Source: Lachnospiraceae bacterium
Lineage (GTDB): Bacteria > Bacillota > Clostridia > Lachnospirales > Lachnospiraceae
Direction of reading: 5' to 3'
DNA length: 64,000 nt
NCBI GenBank assembly: GCA_902363135.1
Contig: CABIZF010000012.1
Span: 1-64,000 of the forward strand
A program made the position numbers and the translations under genes. Below the pieces are notes generated by a model. It ran no database searches and was not told the origin of the DNA. It was given only the letters and a program-made list of their open reading frames with translations. This document shows positions 31,668-41,080 of the stretch, piece after piece. The number at the start of each line of letters is the position of its first letter. Position 1 is the first letter of the stretch.

Positions 31668-33437
31668 TTAGCGATACCTCGGCCCATACGCCCGGCATGC
31701 GGCCAGATCGGCGGCTTCCAGATCCTTCGTTCCGAAGGATGCCCATACATGTGGGCGGAAGATTGCTTCCTCCGATACGTTGTGCATCGTGACCGGAATG
31801 CGGAGCATGGAAGCCAGGGTGATCAGATCCGCTCCGATATGACCATGTACGAAGGCTCCGTGGTTTGCTCCCCAGTTTGCTATCACACTGTAGACATCAC
31901 GAAACGCTTTCTCACCGGTCGTGCGCGGAACGAACCAGGTCGTCGGCCAGGTGCGGTCGGTACGCAGATCAATCTTCTCATGAACGTCCTCCGGTAATAC
32001 GATGCTCCAGCCCTCTGCGATCTGCAGTACCGGACCGATACCATCTACCAGGTTGACACGCACCATCGTCAGCGGCATTTTCGCATCTGTTCGGAAATGA
32101 GAGGAATATCCGCCACCGCGGAACTGACAGAGCTCTGCCGGACACCAGTCCGTTGCACCAAGGCAGGCATCGATGTCTTTTTCCTCCATCTGCCACCACG
32201 ACTTCATCACACCATTGCCATCTGCATCAGTAGATTTACCGGTCGCATCAAGGCAGGTCGATCCGGAATTGATCAGGTGGATAAATCCATCCTTCGCATC
32301 GCCTTCCGGTTTCCAGCCGGTCACGCGCTCCACTGCCTCCGGACTCCAGTAGCAGCGCACATCCGAGAACCCGCTCGCCTTTCCGGTCAGTAGATTACCA
32401 AACAGCATGGACAGTCCGTTTAAATTATCATTTTCTGTCGCAAATACCGTCGGCTGACGTTTTCCATGCCAGTCAAAAGACGAATTCAGAATCGCTTCTG
32501 TGAAATCGCCGTTTGGCTGATAATCGGTCCACATCCGCTGCCCCTGAAATCCGCCGAACAGTCCGTTTCTTCCGAGTGCTTCTTCTTTAAAGCCCATTGC
32601 ATCCAGCTTTTCATTGCCGAGCATCACATCACGGATAATCATCGTCATTTTTACGACAAATTCCCACTCTTCATCCTTCTGCTTCCGTGTATGCGCACGC
32701 TCTGCCGGATTCGGATCATAGCCCTCTTTGCAGTGCTGTTTTACCCATGTAAGTGCCTCCTGAAACTCCTCCGGATCATAGATGCCCTGATCCATACGGC
32801 GCAGAATTTCCGTCATATCGACCCACTCCGGCCGCATGCCAAGATACTGAATATAGAAGGACGGATCAAGAAACGATCCCATAATACCCATGGATACCGC
32901 GCCAAATCCGACATATGCCTTATTCTGCATCTGTCCGACGGCCAGCGCACAGCGTGCAAACCGCAGGATCTTCTCTGCAACATCTGCCGGAATTTCCTTT
33001 TCTTCCATGTCCTGCACATCCCGTCCGTAAATCGAAAAGCACGGACGTTTCATCTGATTGTGTGCAGCCAGCGCCGATGCCAAATAGACCGCACCCGGAC
33101 GCTCCGTTCCGTTAAAGCCCCAGATCGCTTTTACCGTCATTGGATTTAAGTCGATCGTCTCAAGTGGATAGCACCAGCTTGGCGTGACACTCAACGTCGC
33201 GGTGACATGCTGTGCCGCAAACTCCTGCTCACACCGGGCAGCCTCCTCTCCGCCTGCAATACTGCCGGAGAAAATGACGACCTTCGCCGGTGTCCCGTCC
33301 GCATAAAAGACGTTCTGCTCGATCAGCGCCTTTGCTGCCTCTGCCATCTCCCGCACTTTTCCTTCCAATGCATCCCGGATGCCGAGTCTTCTTGAATCTA
33401 CAATCGGGCGAATCCCGATCGCCGGATAACTTTTCAT
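31668..33437 (-). CDS. fucI: L-fucose isomerase
   Basis: A 589-residue aldose-ketose isomerase converting L-fucose to L-fuculose; the family also accepts D-arabinose. The start MKSYPAIGIRPIVDSRRLGIRDALEG, the central WGFNGTERPGAVYLA and the C-terminal NWGANHGAFVHGHIG are characteristic, and the length matches E. coli FucI. GGAAGGGTG precedes the ATG. It is the last gene of the operon. No fuculokinase or fuculose-phosphate aldolase gene is next to it. Confidence 0.95.
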   Translation of the reverse strand: MKSYPAIGIRPIVDSRRLGIRDALEGKVREMAEAAKALIEQNVFYADGTPAKVVIFSGSIAGGEEAARCEQEFAAQHVTATLSVTPSWCYPLETIDLNPMTVKAIWGFNGTERPGAVYLASALAAHNQMKRPCFSIYGRDVQDMEEKEIPADVAEKILRFARCALAVGQMQNKAYVGFGAVSMGIMGSFLDPSFYIQYLGMRPEWVDMTEILRRMDQGIYDPEEFQEALTWVKQHCKEGYDPNPAERAHTRKQKDEEWEFVVKMTMIIRDVMLGNEKLDAMGFKEEALGRNGLFGGFQGQRMWTDYQPNGDFTEAILNSSFDWHGKRQPTVFATENDNLNGLSMLFGNLLTGKASGFSDVRCYWSPEAVERVTGWKPEGDAKDGFIHLINSGSTCLDATGKSTDADGNGVMKSWWQMEEKDIDACLGATDWCPAELCQFRGGGYSSHFRTDAKMPLTMVRVNLVDGIGPVLQIAEGWSIVLPEDVHEKIDLRTDRTWPTTWFVPRTTGEKAFRDVYSVIANWGANHGAFVHGHIGADLITLASMLRIPVTMHNVSEEAIFRPHVWASFGTKDLEAADLAACRAYGPRYR

Positions 33438-33473
33438 ATCTGCTCACCCTTCCTTTCGTCTCTGAAATGTCCG

Positions 33474-34376
33474 TTATTTTCTCAGCACACTCCGGTAATC
33501 TGAATTCGGCCCTTCAAATACATACCTCAGATATTCCACCGACCGCCTTGCATCCGCATCCAGTTGCTCCGTTGTCGCACCGTTACTTAAATCTCTCCAC
33601 ACCTTAATATCACTTCCGACTCCGCCGCCACTCATGACAAACGGCTCCATAACCACATTTTTCTGATAACCGATCGCCCGCAGCGCCATCCCGATCTCAT
33701 ACCACGGGAAGCCGCCCTTGCCCGGCACACGGCGGTTATTCTCACCCACATGGAAATGTCCGAGCTTATTGCCTGCCAGCAGGATCGCCTCGACCATACT
33801 GTCCTCCTCGATATTCATATGGAAGGTATCCAGCATGATCCTGACTGCATCGACATCGACCTCCTCGACAAATTTCTTACACTCCGCACATGTATTGAGC
33901 AGGTAGCCTTCGAAGCGGTTCAGCACCTCCAAACAGTAGTCTACACCACACTCTCCTGCGATCCTGCCGACCCTGCGCACATTTTCAACACTGCGTGCCC
34001 AGTCGCCCGCCTTGTCGATTGGTTTTGAATAATCAACCGGCCAATACGAGTAAACGCCGCCGCCCAATGTGTGAATATCCAAAATTTCCAGCTTCTTTAA
34101 AATATCCGTATAAAATGCGATTGCATGCTTTACGACCTCCGGATCAGCACTTGCCAGATTTTCCGATGCATTCGGTCCATAACCGGCAGTCAGGATCACC
34201 CCCTCTGCCTTTGCTTCATGCCGCAGTTCCTTCAGCTTTTCATCGGAAATATCCTTGAGCATTGCACAGGAAATTTCCAAAATATCGAAACCAAGCTTCT
34301 TTACCTTCGATATATAGCGTATCTGCTCCGCCGCCCACTCCTTCTCCCAGTAGGCAAAATAAATTCCATATTTCAT
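33474..34376 (-). CDS. Ketose 3-epimerase (D-allulose/D-tagatose 3-epimerase family)
   Basis: A 300-residue TIM-barrel enzyme closely resembling clostridial D-psicose (D-allulose) 3-epimerases: MKYGIYFAYWEKEW, KLGFDILEIS, YSYWPVDYSKPIDK, CLEVLNRFE and MLDTFHMNIEEDS. The metal ligands are visible as E in CLEVLNRFE, D in MLDTFHM, H in GHFHVGE and E in VMEPFV. It interconverts C3 epimers of ketoses such as fructose/allulose; L-fuculose or D-ribulose are possible substrates given fucI next to it. GGGGG precedes the ATG at 34376. Confidence 0.88.
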   Translation of the reverse strand: MKYGIYFAYWEKEWAAEQIRYISKVKKLGFDILEISCAMLKDISDEKLKELRHEAKAEGVILTAGYGPNASENLASADPEVVKHAIAFYTDILKKLEILDIHTLGGGVYSYWPVDYSKPIDKAGDWARSVENVRRVGRIAGECGVDYCLEVLNRFEGYLLNTCAECKKFVEEVDVDAVRIMLDTFHMNIEEDSMVEAILLAGNKLGHFHVGENNRRVPGKGGFPWYEIGMALRAIGYQKNVVMEPFVMSGGGVGSDIKVWRDLSNGATTEQLDADARRSVEYLRYVFEGPNSDYRSVLRK

Positions 34377-34445
34377 TGCAATTCCCCCTGTCTTTTCCAT
34401 TATCCCATCAGCCAAAGCGGATATTCGTAATCTGCCATGCAGCCT

Positions 34446-36485
34446 TTATCTCACTTCCAGCATATGGAACACTTCCAGCTTCGGCAGATGGATCCGCAGC
34501 ATACCATCCACTTCCTCCGTCGGCAATTCCCCGCCATCCGGCAGCAGATATGCCCTCTTTCCTGGTGCCTTCACATCAATCGTGATGTCATACATCGGAG
34601 CGATCGGGGACTCCTCCTGCTCATTGATCACTGCAAAATAGTCCGCGCCATCCTTCTGCCACTTGAGCACTTCTACAAACTTTGGTGCATTGGATGTAAA
34701 CGTCGGCTCTCCGGCAAGCAGCTTTACCATCCGCCGGAATACCTGACGGCTCATATACGGACGCGCCATCTCAATCGGCGCTGCCGTCCAGATGATCGAA
34801 GAATCGCCGACCTTTTTCAGAATTGCACACGGCCGGTCGGTATAAATTCCGGGCGGGTTTGAATGAATCGCCGCAAACTCATACGTATCTGTCATCGTAT
34901 ATGGCAGCGTCAGCGTCGCCAGCACCGTCATATCTGTATCATCCTCCACCTCGATCTCGATCTGATGCATATCGATTGTAAGAGGTGTCCTCCTTGTAAA
35001 TCCTGCAAACATTTCTGCGCCTGCTTCGGTCGGGCTCATGTAGGTAAAATTGTGTGCCGTCTTTCCAGTTACTCTTACGCCAAGCATCTTCTGCAGCCTC
35101 GGATTCGCGATCGGTCCGCTGATCAGAAGGTTGCCGCCCGCTTTTACATAGGCCTCGATGTCATCCATCTCCTCCTCGCGGATATTTGCCACATGCGAGA
35201 GGATCATCACGCCTGCTTTTTCATCCCGGATATTCTTTGATCCGATGACCTCAAACGGAATATTGTTCTCACGCAGTGTCTTTGCTGCGTTCAGCGGTCC
35301 CTCCAGAAAATACTTCGGTTCAAAGCTCTTTTCCCGGACATCGATCTTCGTCTCGTTCGGGTCATATTTTGCATGCGTTGCAAACCAGATCGCCGCGTCA
35401 TGGTCGAGCTTTCCGGTAATGTATTTCTCGTACTGACTTGTCTTGCTGTAAATGCCTTTCATGATATCATGGTAAACCTCCGGCACGATGCTTCCGTCCG
35501 GGTTGATCGCGTCGACGAGCAGAAATGCTCCGTTATGTACCAATGCTGTGATGACGTGCAGCAGCAGCTCCTCCTGTGTCTTCGTCGTTGTATGATATTT
35601 GAGTTCCGGGTCACATCGTGAAGTATGATAGATAAACGGAAGATTCGGAGATACATTCTTATAATATTTATTGATAAAGCTCTGCTGTAAAAATCCACCG
35701 TAATAGTCGCCGCCAAGATAATCCACATGTTCAGCCAGATACTCAGAGCTGCCGTCGATCCATGAGCAGGCAATCCGGGAAAACTGATGCTCCACCGTCA
35801 CCTCCGGCTTCACTGCCTTGACACATCCCGTCGAAAAAGCCGCAAAGTCTGCGATCCACAGATCCTTCTGATGCACGTATTCCAGCCAGTCCGGGTCCTC
35901 CCAGTCAATGATACGCGGCAGCTCTTTTCCGGTCTCACGCAGATAGCGCTCCCGACAGCTCGGGCAGTAACAGGTCTCCGGGAAGAATGTCATATCGAGA
36001 AACATGCCTTCAAAGTCGTACATTGTATTCATCTCGGTCAGGCAGTCCTTCACATACTGACGGTATCCCGGATTGTTCGGGCAGACGATGCCGTAGCGCC
36101 CGGTCTTGAAATTATCACCTCCGCGGTACTCACGCATATTTTTGCCATCCGCGGTAATAAGCCTCCATTCCGGATGATTCTCATATGCCCAGTTGTCGAA
36201 AATCTGGGTAAAATAGGCGATGACCGCAATGCCGTTCTCATGGCACTTTTTTACCATCGTCCCGAAGAAATCGAATCCTTTCAGCCCCTTATGCATCCTT
36301 CCGACCTTCGTCGGATAATAGGCAAGCCCTGTGTGCGGCCGCCCCTTTACCATCGCTGCCTGTATCCCGGCATCCTTCAGGGCGTCTACATATTCATCAA
36401 CATCAATTTTGCTCAAAAACTCTTCATTCCAGTCATCGATGTGCATATCCATCAGATTTCTTCTGTAATTACCTTCAATCCACAT
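34446..36485 (-). CDS. Putative alpha-L-fucosidase, GH151/GH42-like
   Basis: A 679-residue intracellular glycosidase (no signal peptide) with an N-terminal TIM barrel of the hypothetical-GH6/GH42 type. It includes YGIVCPNNPGYRQYV and the acidic strand end FEGMFLDMTFFPETCYCPSCRERY. A beta-galactosidase-trimerisation-like flavodoxin fold (about 390-500) and a C-terminal beta-sandwich follow. GH151 alpha-fucosidases share this layout, and the fucI context favours fucosides. The family is assigned by architecture, not alignment; a GH42-type beta-galactosidase is the alternative. Confidence 0.68.
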   Translation of the reverse strand: MWIEGNYRRNLMDMHIDDWNEEFLSKIDVDEYVDALKDAGIQAAMVKGRPHTGLAYYPTKVGRMHKGLKGFDFFGTMVKKCHENGIAVIAYFTQIFDNWAYENHPEWRLITADGKNMREYRGGDNFKTGRYGIVCPNNPGYRQYVKDCLTEMNTMYDFEGMFLDMTFFPETCYCPSCRERYLRETGKELPRIIDWEDPDWLEYVHQKDLWIADFAAFSTGCVKAVKPEVTVEHQFSRIACSWIDGSSEYLAEHVDYLGGDYYGGFLQQSFINKYYKNVSPNLPFIYHTSRCDPELKYHTTTKTQEELLLHVITALVHNGAFLLVDAINPDGSIVPEVYHDIMKGIYSKTSQYEKYITGKLDHDAAIWFATHAKYDPNETKIDVREKSFEPKYFLEGPLNAAKTLRENNIPFEVIGSKNIRDEKAGVMILSHVANIREEEMDDIEAYVKAGGNLLISGPIANPRLQKMLGVRVTGKTAHNFTYMSPTEAGAEMFAGFTRRTPLTIDMHQIEIEVEDDTDMTVLATLTLPYTMTDTYEFAAIHSNPPGIYTDRPCAILKKVGDSSIIWTAAPIEMARPYMSRQVFRRMVKLLAGEPTFTSNAPKFVEVLKWQKDGADYFAVINEQEESPIAPMYDITIDVKAPGKRAYLLPDGGELPTEEVDGMLRIHLPKLEVFHMLEVR

Positions 36486-36540
36486 GTATCTATCCTCCTG
36501 TTCCTGTAAAGCGGCTATTCACCATCCGCTCTGTTTTTAC

Positions 36541-37485
36541 TCAGAATCCCTCCGCGCACTCGCTCATATTTTCTTCGATCTGCTCCCGGCTCACCATCTC
36601 ATCCAGAAACTGGCTCGGTGAAACGCCGATCAGATTTTTAAAAGTCTTGCTGAACACATGAATTCCGGAAAATCCGGTCTGTCGCGCCACCTCTGTAATA
36701 TTCAGGTCACTTTTCAAAAGCATCTGCCGCGCACGGTCGATCCTGATATTCGTCACATACCGGTGCAGCGAAATACCCAGGTGCGACTGAAAAATACCGG
36801 TCAGATAGTTCGGTGTCACACCGATCACTGCCGCAATGCTGTCATTGTCCATATCCACGCCCGGTTCACAGCTCTGTATATAATCGATTGCCTTTTCAAT
36901 ATGGATCCATGCCTTTGTCTTGATCGGGTTTCGGCTGATGCGGCTCTCCCCGTCAATCTGATAGCGCCATGCATAGATCAGAAACGTCGTACATTCCGAG
37001 CGAAGGATGACATCCTTTCCCGGGCGATCCAGATGAAACTCCCGCATCATATCCAGATAACGCCGGACCAGACGGTTCCTCTCGCTCTCCGGAATCTCTG
37101 ATACGACGACCTGCTGATGCAGCAGATCCTCTTTCGGCGGAATCGTAAGCTGACGCTCTGCCTCATCAAGCACATCCTTATGAATCAGAGCCCTACGCTC
37201 CGGCGTATCATAAAAATCAAAGTGAATAATATACTGAACAAACGGCTCTTCCCCGTCCGGGATAATCATGTGCGTCATGTACGGCGGTATAATGATCGCG
37301 TTTCCCCGATGCAGCTGATACCGCACTCCCGCGATAATAAATTCCGCGCTGCCGGAAGCAATATAAGTATATACATGATCGATATCCCTCCATTTTCCGG
37401 ATAACATCGTCGTCACCTTTTTCAGACGCATCATACGCACATACGGGCTGATCGTTGCAAAATCCACACCCTCCATCCGGCACAT
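36541..37485 (-). CDS. AraC-family regulator of the fucose-type operon
   Basis: A 314-residue regulator: a cupin domain (about 30-120, GSAEFIIAGVRYQLHRGNAIIIPPYMTHMI) and a C-terminal AraC double HTH (about 205-305, ITEVARQTGFSGIHVFSKTFKNLIGVSPSQF). It lies inside the operon between the ABC permeases and the glycosidase, so it is probably autoregulated and senses an imported sugar. Confidence 0.85.
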   Translation of the reverse strand: MCRMEGVDFATISPYVRMMRLKKVTTMLSGKWRDIDHVYTYIASGSAEFIIAGVRYQLHRGNAIIIPPYMTHMIIPDGEEPFVQYIIHFDFYDTPERRALIHKDVLDEAERQLTIPPKEDLLHQQVVVSEIPESERNRLVRRYLDMMREFHLDRPGKDVILRSECTTFLIYAWRYQIDGESRISRNPIKTKAWIHIEKAIDYIQSCEPGVDMDNDSIAAVIGVTPNYLTGIFQSHLGISLHRYVTNIRIDRARQMLLKSDLNITEVARQTGFSGIHVFSKTFKNLIGVSPSQFLDEMVSREQIEENMSECAEGF

Positions 37486-37562
37486 ATATCCTCACCTGCC
37501 TCTCCTGTTTTCTTCCGCCACAAGACATTTCCGCTCTTCATTCTCCGGTCTCTTTTGCCCTG

Positions 37563-38396
37563 TCATCCCTTCACCGCGCCTGCCATCATGCCTTCCATAA
37601 TCTTATTATAGAAAAACAGATAGATCACCAGCACCGGTAGCGTTGCCATTGCAAGCGCCGCAAGCAGCAGCGTATAGCTCGTCATATACTGCGAGGTGAA
37701 ATACGTCAGACCAATCGGTATGGTTTTTAATGATTCCTGTGAAATCAATACCTGCGCAAATGCAAATTCATTCCACACATGCATAAAGGTCAGAATCACG
37801 ACCGTCGAAAGGATCGGCTTGCAAAGCGGCATCATAATGATAAACATCGTCTTTAGCAGCCCGGCTCCGTCAATCGCTGCAGCCTCCTCCATATCAATCG
37901 AAATCCCCTGCATGTAGCTGTCAATCAAAAATACCGACATCGGAAGCTCCATCGCCACATAGACCGGAATCAATGACCATCTCGAATTCAGGATTCCAAT
38001 CTTCTTCTCCTGAATAAAAAGCGGAACGATCAGTGCATAGATCGGCACCATCATCGCTGCCATCAGCACGCCATAAATCAGGTTGCGTCCGCGGAAGCGA
38101 TATCTGGAGAGCAGATAGCCAAGCGTAAACGAAATCACCAGCACGAGCACCAGAGAAATGATGCTGTTAAAAACACTGTTAAAAGTAAAGGTGCCAAAGC
38201 TCGCACGCTGAAAAGCCGTCACATAATTGCCAAAATTCGGAACTGCCGGAAGCGATATCGGGCTTCGCGCAAACTCCACATCCGTTTTTAAGGACGAATA
38301 CAGCAGCCACACAACCGGAAAAATACAGGTCAGCGAAAGAAGCATGATCGGAATATTGACCAGCAGATTTGCTCCCCATCGTTTCCATTTCTTCAT
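37563..38396 (-). CDS. Sugar ABC transporter permease, MalG/CUT1 type
   Basis: A 277-residue inner-membrane subunit with six transmembrane segments and the EAA loop EEAAAIDGAGLLKTMFIIMMPLCKPI that docks the ATPase. It overlaps the partner permease stop by 4 bp (ATGA). No ATPase gene is in the operon, so a shared MsmX-type ATPase is expected. Confidence 0.92.
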   Translation of the reverse strand: MKKWKRWGANLLVNIPIMLLSLTCIFPVVWLLYSSLKTDVEFARSPISLPAVPNFGNYVTAFQRASFGTFTFNSVFNSIISLVLVLVISFTLGYLLSRYRFRGRNLIYGVLMAAMMVPIYALIVPLFIQEKKIGILNSRWSLIPVYVAMELPMSVFLIDSYMQGISIDMEEAAAIDGAGLLKTMFIIMMPLCKPILSTVVILTFMHVWNEFAFAQVLISQESLKTIPIGLTYFTSQYMTSYTLLLAALAMATLPVLVIYLFFYNKIMEGMMAGAVKG

Positions 38397-39286
38397 TCCG
38401 ATTCCCTCCTTCCCATTAAAAGCTGTATCACGCCGCTGATCAGCAGCGCAAATACCAGAATTGCGACCGCGATCGCCGCTCCCATTCCGAAATTGCCGAA
38501 TCGAAATGTAAATTCATAGCAGTACATCGCCAGCGATTCGGATGCTCTTCCCGGCCCTCCGTTTGTCAGCGCTACAAGATGATCGTAAATTTTCATCGTA
38601 CCGCCTGCGCAGAGGATGACGCACACCTTCAGGCTGTTCCAGATCATCGGGAGCGTAATGTAAATGGATTTCTTAAATCCGGTCGCCCCATCGATCTCCG
38701 CACATTCAAAAATATCCTGTGGAATTGCAGAAATGGCACTCATCAGAATCACCATATACAATCCAATGTACTGCCATACAACCGGGATCGACACACTCTT
38801 TAATACAATGCTCTGATCATCCAGCCACAGACGAATCCACTCCGGCTTCCCGATAAAATTCAGGAACATATTTAAAAGTCCATAATTGCTGTTGTAAATG
38901 AAACGCCATACATAGCCGACTACCAGCGCCGACATGACAACCGGAAAGAAAATGACCGCCCGGTGAAATGCCTTAAACCGCAGTCTGCGTAAGGTCATCA
39001 AAAACGCAATAATCAGTGCAATTCCGACCTGTCCGATCGTGCAGACCAGTGACAAAAACAGCGTATTCTTTGTCACAAGCCAAAAATCTCCTGATTTTAC
39101 CAGCGTCTTATAATTCGCCAGCCCGACAAATTTCGGGCTTCCGATCCCTTTCCACTTGGTCAGGCTGTAATATACCGATACCCCGAGCGGATATACCATA
39201 ATATACAGAAAGTAAAGAAATGGAATCAGTACCAGCAGGTAAATCAGGATGCGCTGCTTTTTATTCTGTATTTCTCTTGTATTCAC
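38393..39286 (-). CDS. Sugar ABC transporter permease, MalF/CUT1 type
   Basis: A 297-residue permease with six transmembrane segments and an EAA loop (ECAEIDGATGFKKSIYITLPMI). I place the start at the GTG at 39286, 8 nt after AAGGAG; in-frame sequence upstream to 39379 is GC-rich and lacks a ribosome binding site. It works with the adjacent MalG-type subunit and binding protein. Confidence 0.91.
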   Translation of the reverse strand: MNTREIQNKKQRILIYLLVLIPFLYFLYIMVYPLGVSVYYSLTKWKGIGSPKFVGLANYKTLVKSGDFWLVTKNTLFLSLVCTIGQVGIALIIAFLMTLRRLRFKAFHRAVIFFPVVMSALVVGYVWRFIYNSNYGLLNMFLNFIGKPEWIRLWLDDQSIVLKSVSIPVVWQYIGLYMVILMSAISAIPQDIFECAEIDGATGFKKSIYITLPMIWNSLKVCVILCAGGTMKIYDHLVALTNGGPGRASESLAMYCYEFTFRFGNFGMGAAIAVAILVFALLISGVIQLLMGRRESE

Positions 39287-39426
39287 GCTGTATGCTCCTT
39301 TCCGCCTTTCTGCAACCGTACCGCTCTTTACAGACGGGGCCGCTGCCCCACGTCCAAACGATGGTTCAGCGGCCCACACCTTATGTGTTGCAGATCAGTC
39401 CTGCATATTCCTTTGTCTGTTCTTTT

Positions 39427-40725
39427 TTAATAATTCGCTTCCAGCGCCGCCTGACAGTCAGCTGCCATATCCTCTGGTGTCATGGAGCCTGCGATCAGCT
39501 GCTGTGTATCCGCATAGAGGACGCCGGAGCCAACCTCTGCCGGAAGTACACAGTCAAAAATTGAGCAGTTGTTCATCTGTGCCGCCAGATCATAGTACTC
39601 TGCAAACAGCGGAGCCAGCGTGGACATATCGGCGTTCTCGCTCGTCTTTGCTGCTGAGATGAAGCCCTGCTGCAGCGCATCATCTGCATATTCACCGGTG
39701 GTGATTGCCTTCAGGAATGCAAGGACAGCCTTCAAGTCATCGCCTTCTACACGGGAGTTGATGACGTAGTTCCAGCCAGCGCCTGCTGCGGTATCATACT
39801 TGGTTCCGGACTCGCCTTCTACTGCAGGCATCAGGCCGACATGTGTCGTCGCAAGAACGTCTTCCGGGCAGTTCTGGATCATCGTTCCGACTGACCATGC
39901 ACCATCGAAGAACATCGCTGCCTTCTTATCATAGTACAGGGCGAACATCTCATCCTGATTGATGGAGTTCATATCTTCATTAAAATACTGCGCGATATTC
40001 TGGAAGCCCTCCAGTGCCTTTACAAATTTTTCATCTGTAAACTTCGCACCTTCATTGTTTGCCAGACTGTTGAACCAGTCCTGATCAATGTATTTGTATG
40101 CATAGGTATTAAATACTGCGGATTCTGCGAGCCACTGGTCTTTATTGCCCATTGCAATCGGCGTATAACCGGCTTCTTTAATCTTTGCACAGTCCTCAAG
40201 CAGCTCTGTCCAGGTTTCCGGCCATCCATCGATGCCGCACTCTTCGAAAATTGCCTGGTTGTACACGCCGATGCAGTTCGCCTGCATCTGGAACGGAACG
40301 CCCCATGCAGTATCGTCATACGTGGTATCCGTAAATGCGCCCTCTACATAGGAATCTGCCCACTCTGCATCCTCTTTGATGTACTGGTCTGCTGCCTGAA
40401 TCGAGCCTGCATCTGCAAAGGTCGGAAGCATGTCGCCCTTAGTCAACCATACATCCGGAAGCTCATCGCCTGCCATCAGCGCCGTCAGCTTTTCCTGATA
40501 ATTATCAGAATCTGTAAACTGGAAATCGATTTCAACGTCCGGATTCGCCGCCTGGAACTTTTCTACTGCATTCCAGAATGCTTTGGAGGTACCTCCGCCA
40601 TCCTTCTCTCCGAAATGAAACAGCGAAAACTTACCGGAAAGTCCACCTTCTTCCGCCATCGCCGTTGTTCCAAAAATCATCGCCGCCGTCATTGCTGTCG
40701 CCAAAACCACTACTCGTTTTTTCAT
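39427..40725 (-). CDS. Sugar ABC transporter substrate-binding protein
   Basis: A 432-residue family 1 extracellular binding protein with an export signal MKKRVVVLATAMTAAMIFGTTAMAEEG. It has a predicted signal peptidase I site (AMA-EE) and no lipobox cysteine, which is unusual for a Gram-positive binding protein. The mature part has the ESAVFNTYAYKYI and AAMFFDGAWSVG regions of CUT1 binding proteins. It is the first gene of the operon, with GGAGG upstream. Confidence 0.9.
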   Translation of the reverse strand: MKKRVVVLATAMTAAMIFGTTAMAEEGGLSGKFSLFHFGEKDGGGTSKAFWNAVEKFQAANPDVEIDFQFTDSDNYQEKLTALMAGDELPDVWLTKGDMLPTFADAGSIQAADQYIKEDAEWADSYVEGAFTDTTYDDTAWGVPFQMQANCIGVYNQAIFEECGIDGWPETWTELLEDCAKIKEAGYTPIAMGNKDQWLAESAVFNTYAYKYIDQDWFNSLANNEGAKFTDEKFVKALEGFQNIAQYFNEDMNSINQDEMFALYYDKKAAMFFDGAWSVGTMIQNCPEDVLATTHVGLMPAVEGESGTKYDTAAGAGWNYVINSRVEGDDLKAVLAFLKAITTGEYADDALQQGFISAAKTSENADMSTLAPLFAEYYDLAAQMNNCSIFDCVLPAEVGSGVLYADTQQLIAGSMTPEDMAADCQAALEANY

Positions 40726-41080
40726 GCTAAACCCTCCATTTTTTCGTCATTTTATCCAATAGATCAAATTTACGCCCCAATACTATATGGATAATGTAGA
40801 CATTTATTTGTTTTGTTATTATAACTCTAGCACTTTTACACAAATCTGTCATTAGCCAATTTAATTATTATTTGTCTTTTTCTACGATATTATTTATTAT
40901 TTTCTATTCCAAAACCCGCATGAAATCGTTTTCTGTCATTGTTTCATTTGTCAGAAAAAAGGAACAATTATTTTCTGCTCTGATTCTTGACAGCTCCACC
41001 TCATTCTTGCTAAAATAAATACACGTATGGGTGCTGGTTTTGAAATCAGCACCTTTCTTATGAAATGAAGGAGGGCTATT
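40726..41080. promoter_or_regulatory. Divergent promoter region of the fucose-type operon
   Basis: A gene-free 355-bp region. On the minus strand a perfect -10 box TATAAT lies at 40823-40818, about 90 nt before the binding-protein start; the -35 is less clear (TTTGTG-like). The plus-strand gene at 41081 has GGAGG but no obvious consensus promoter. Confidence 0.55.
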
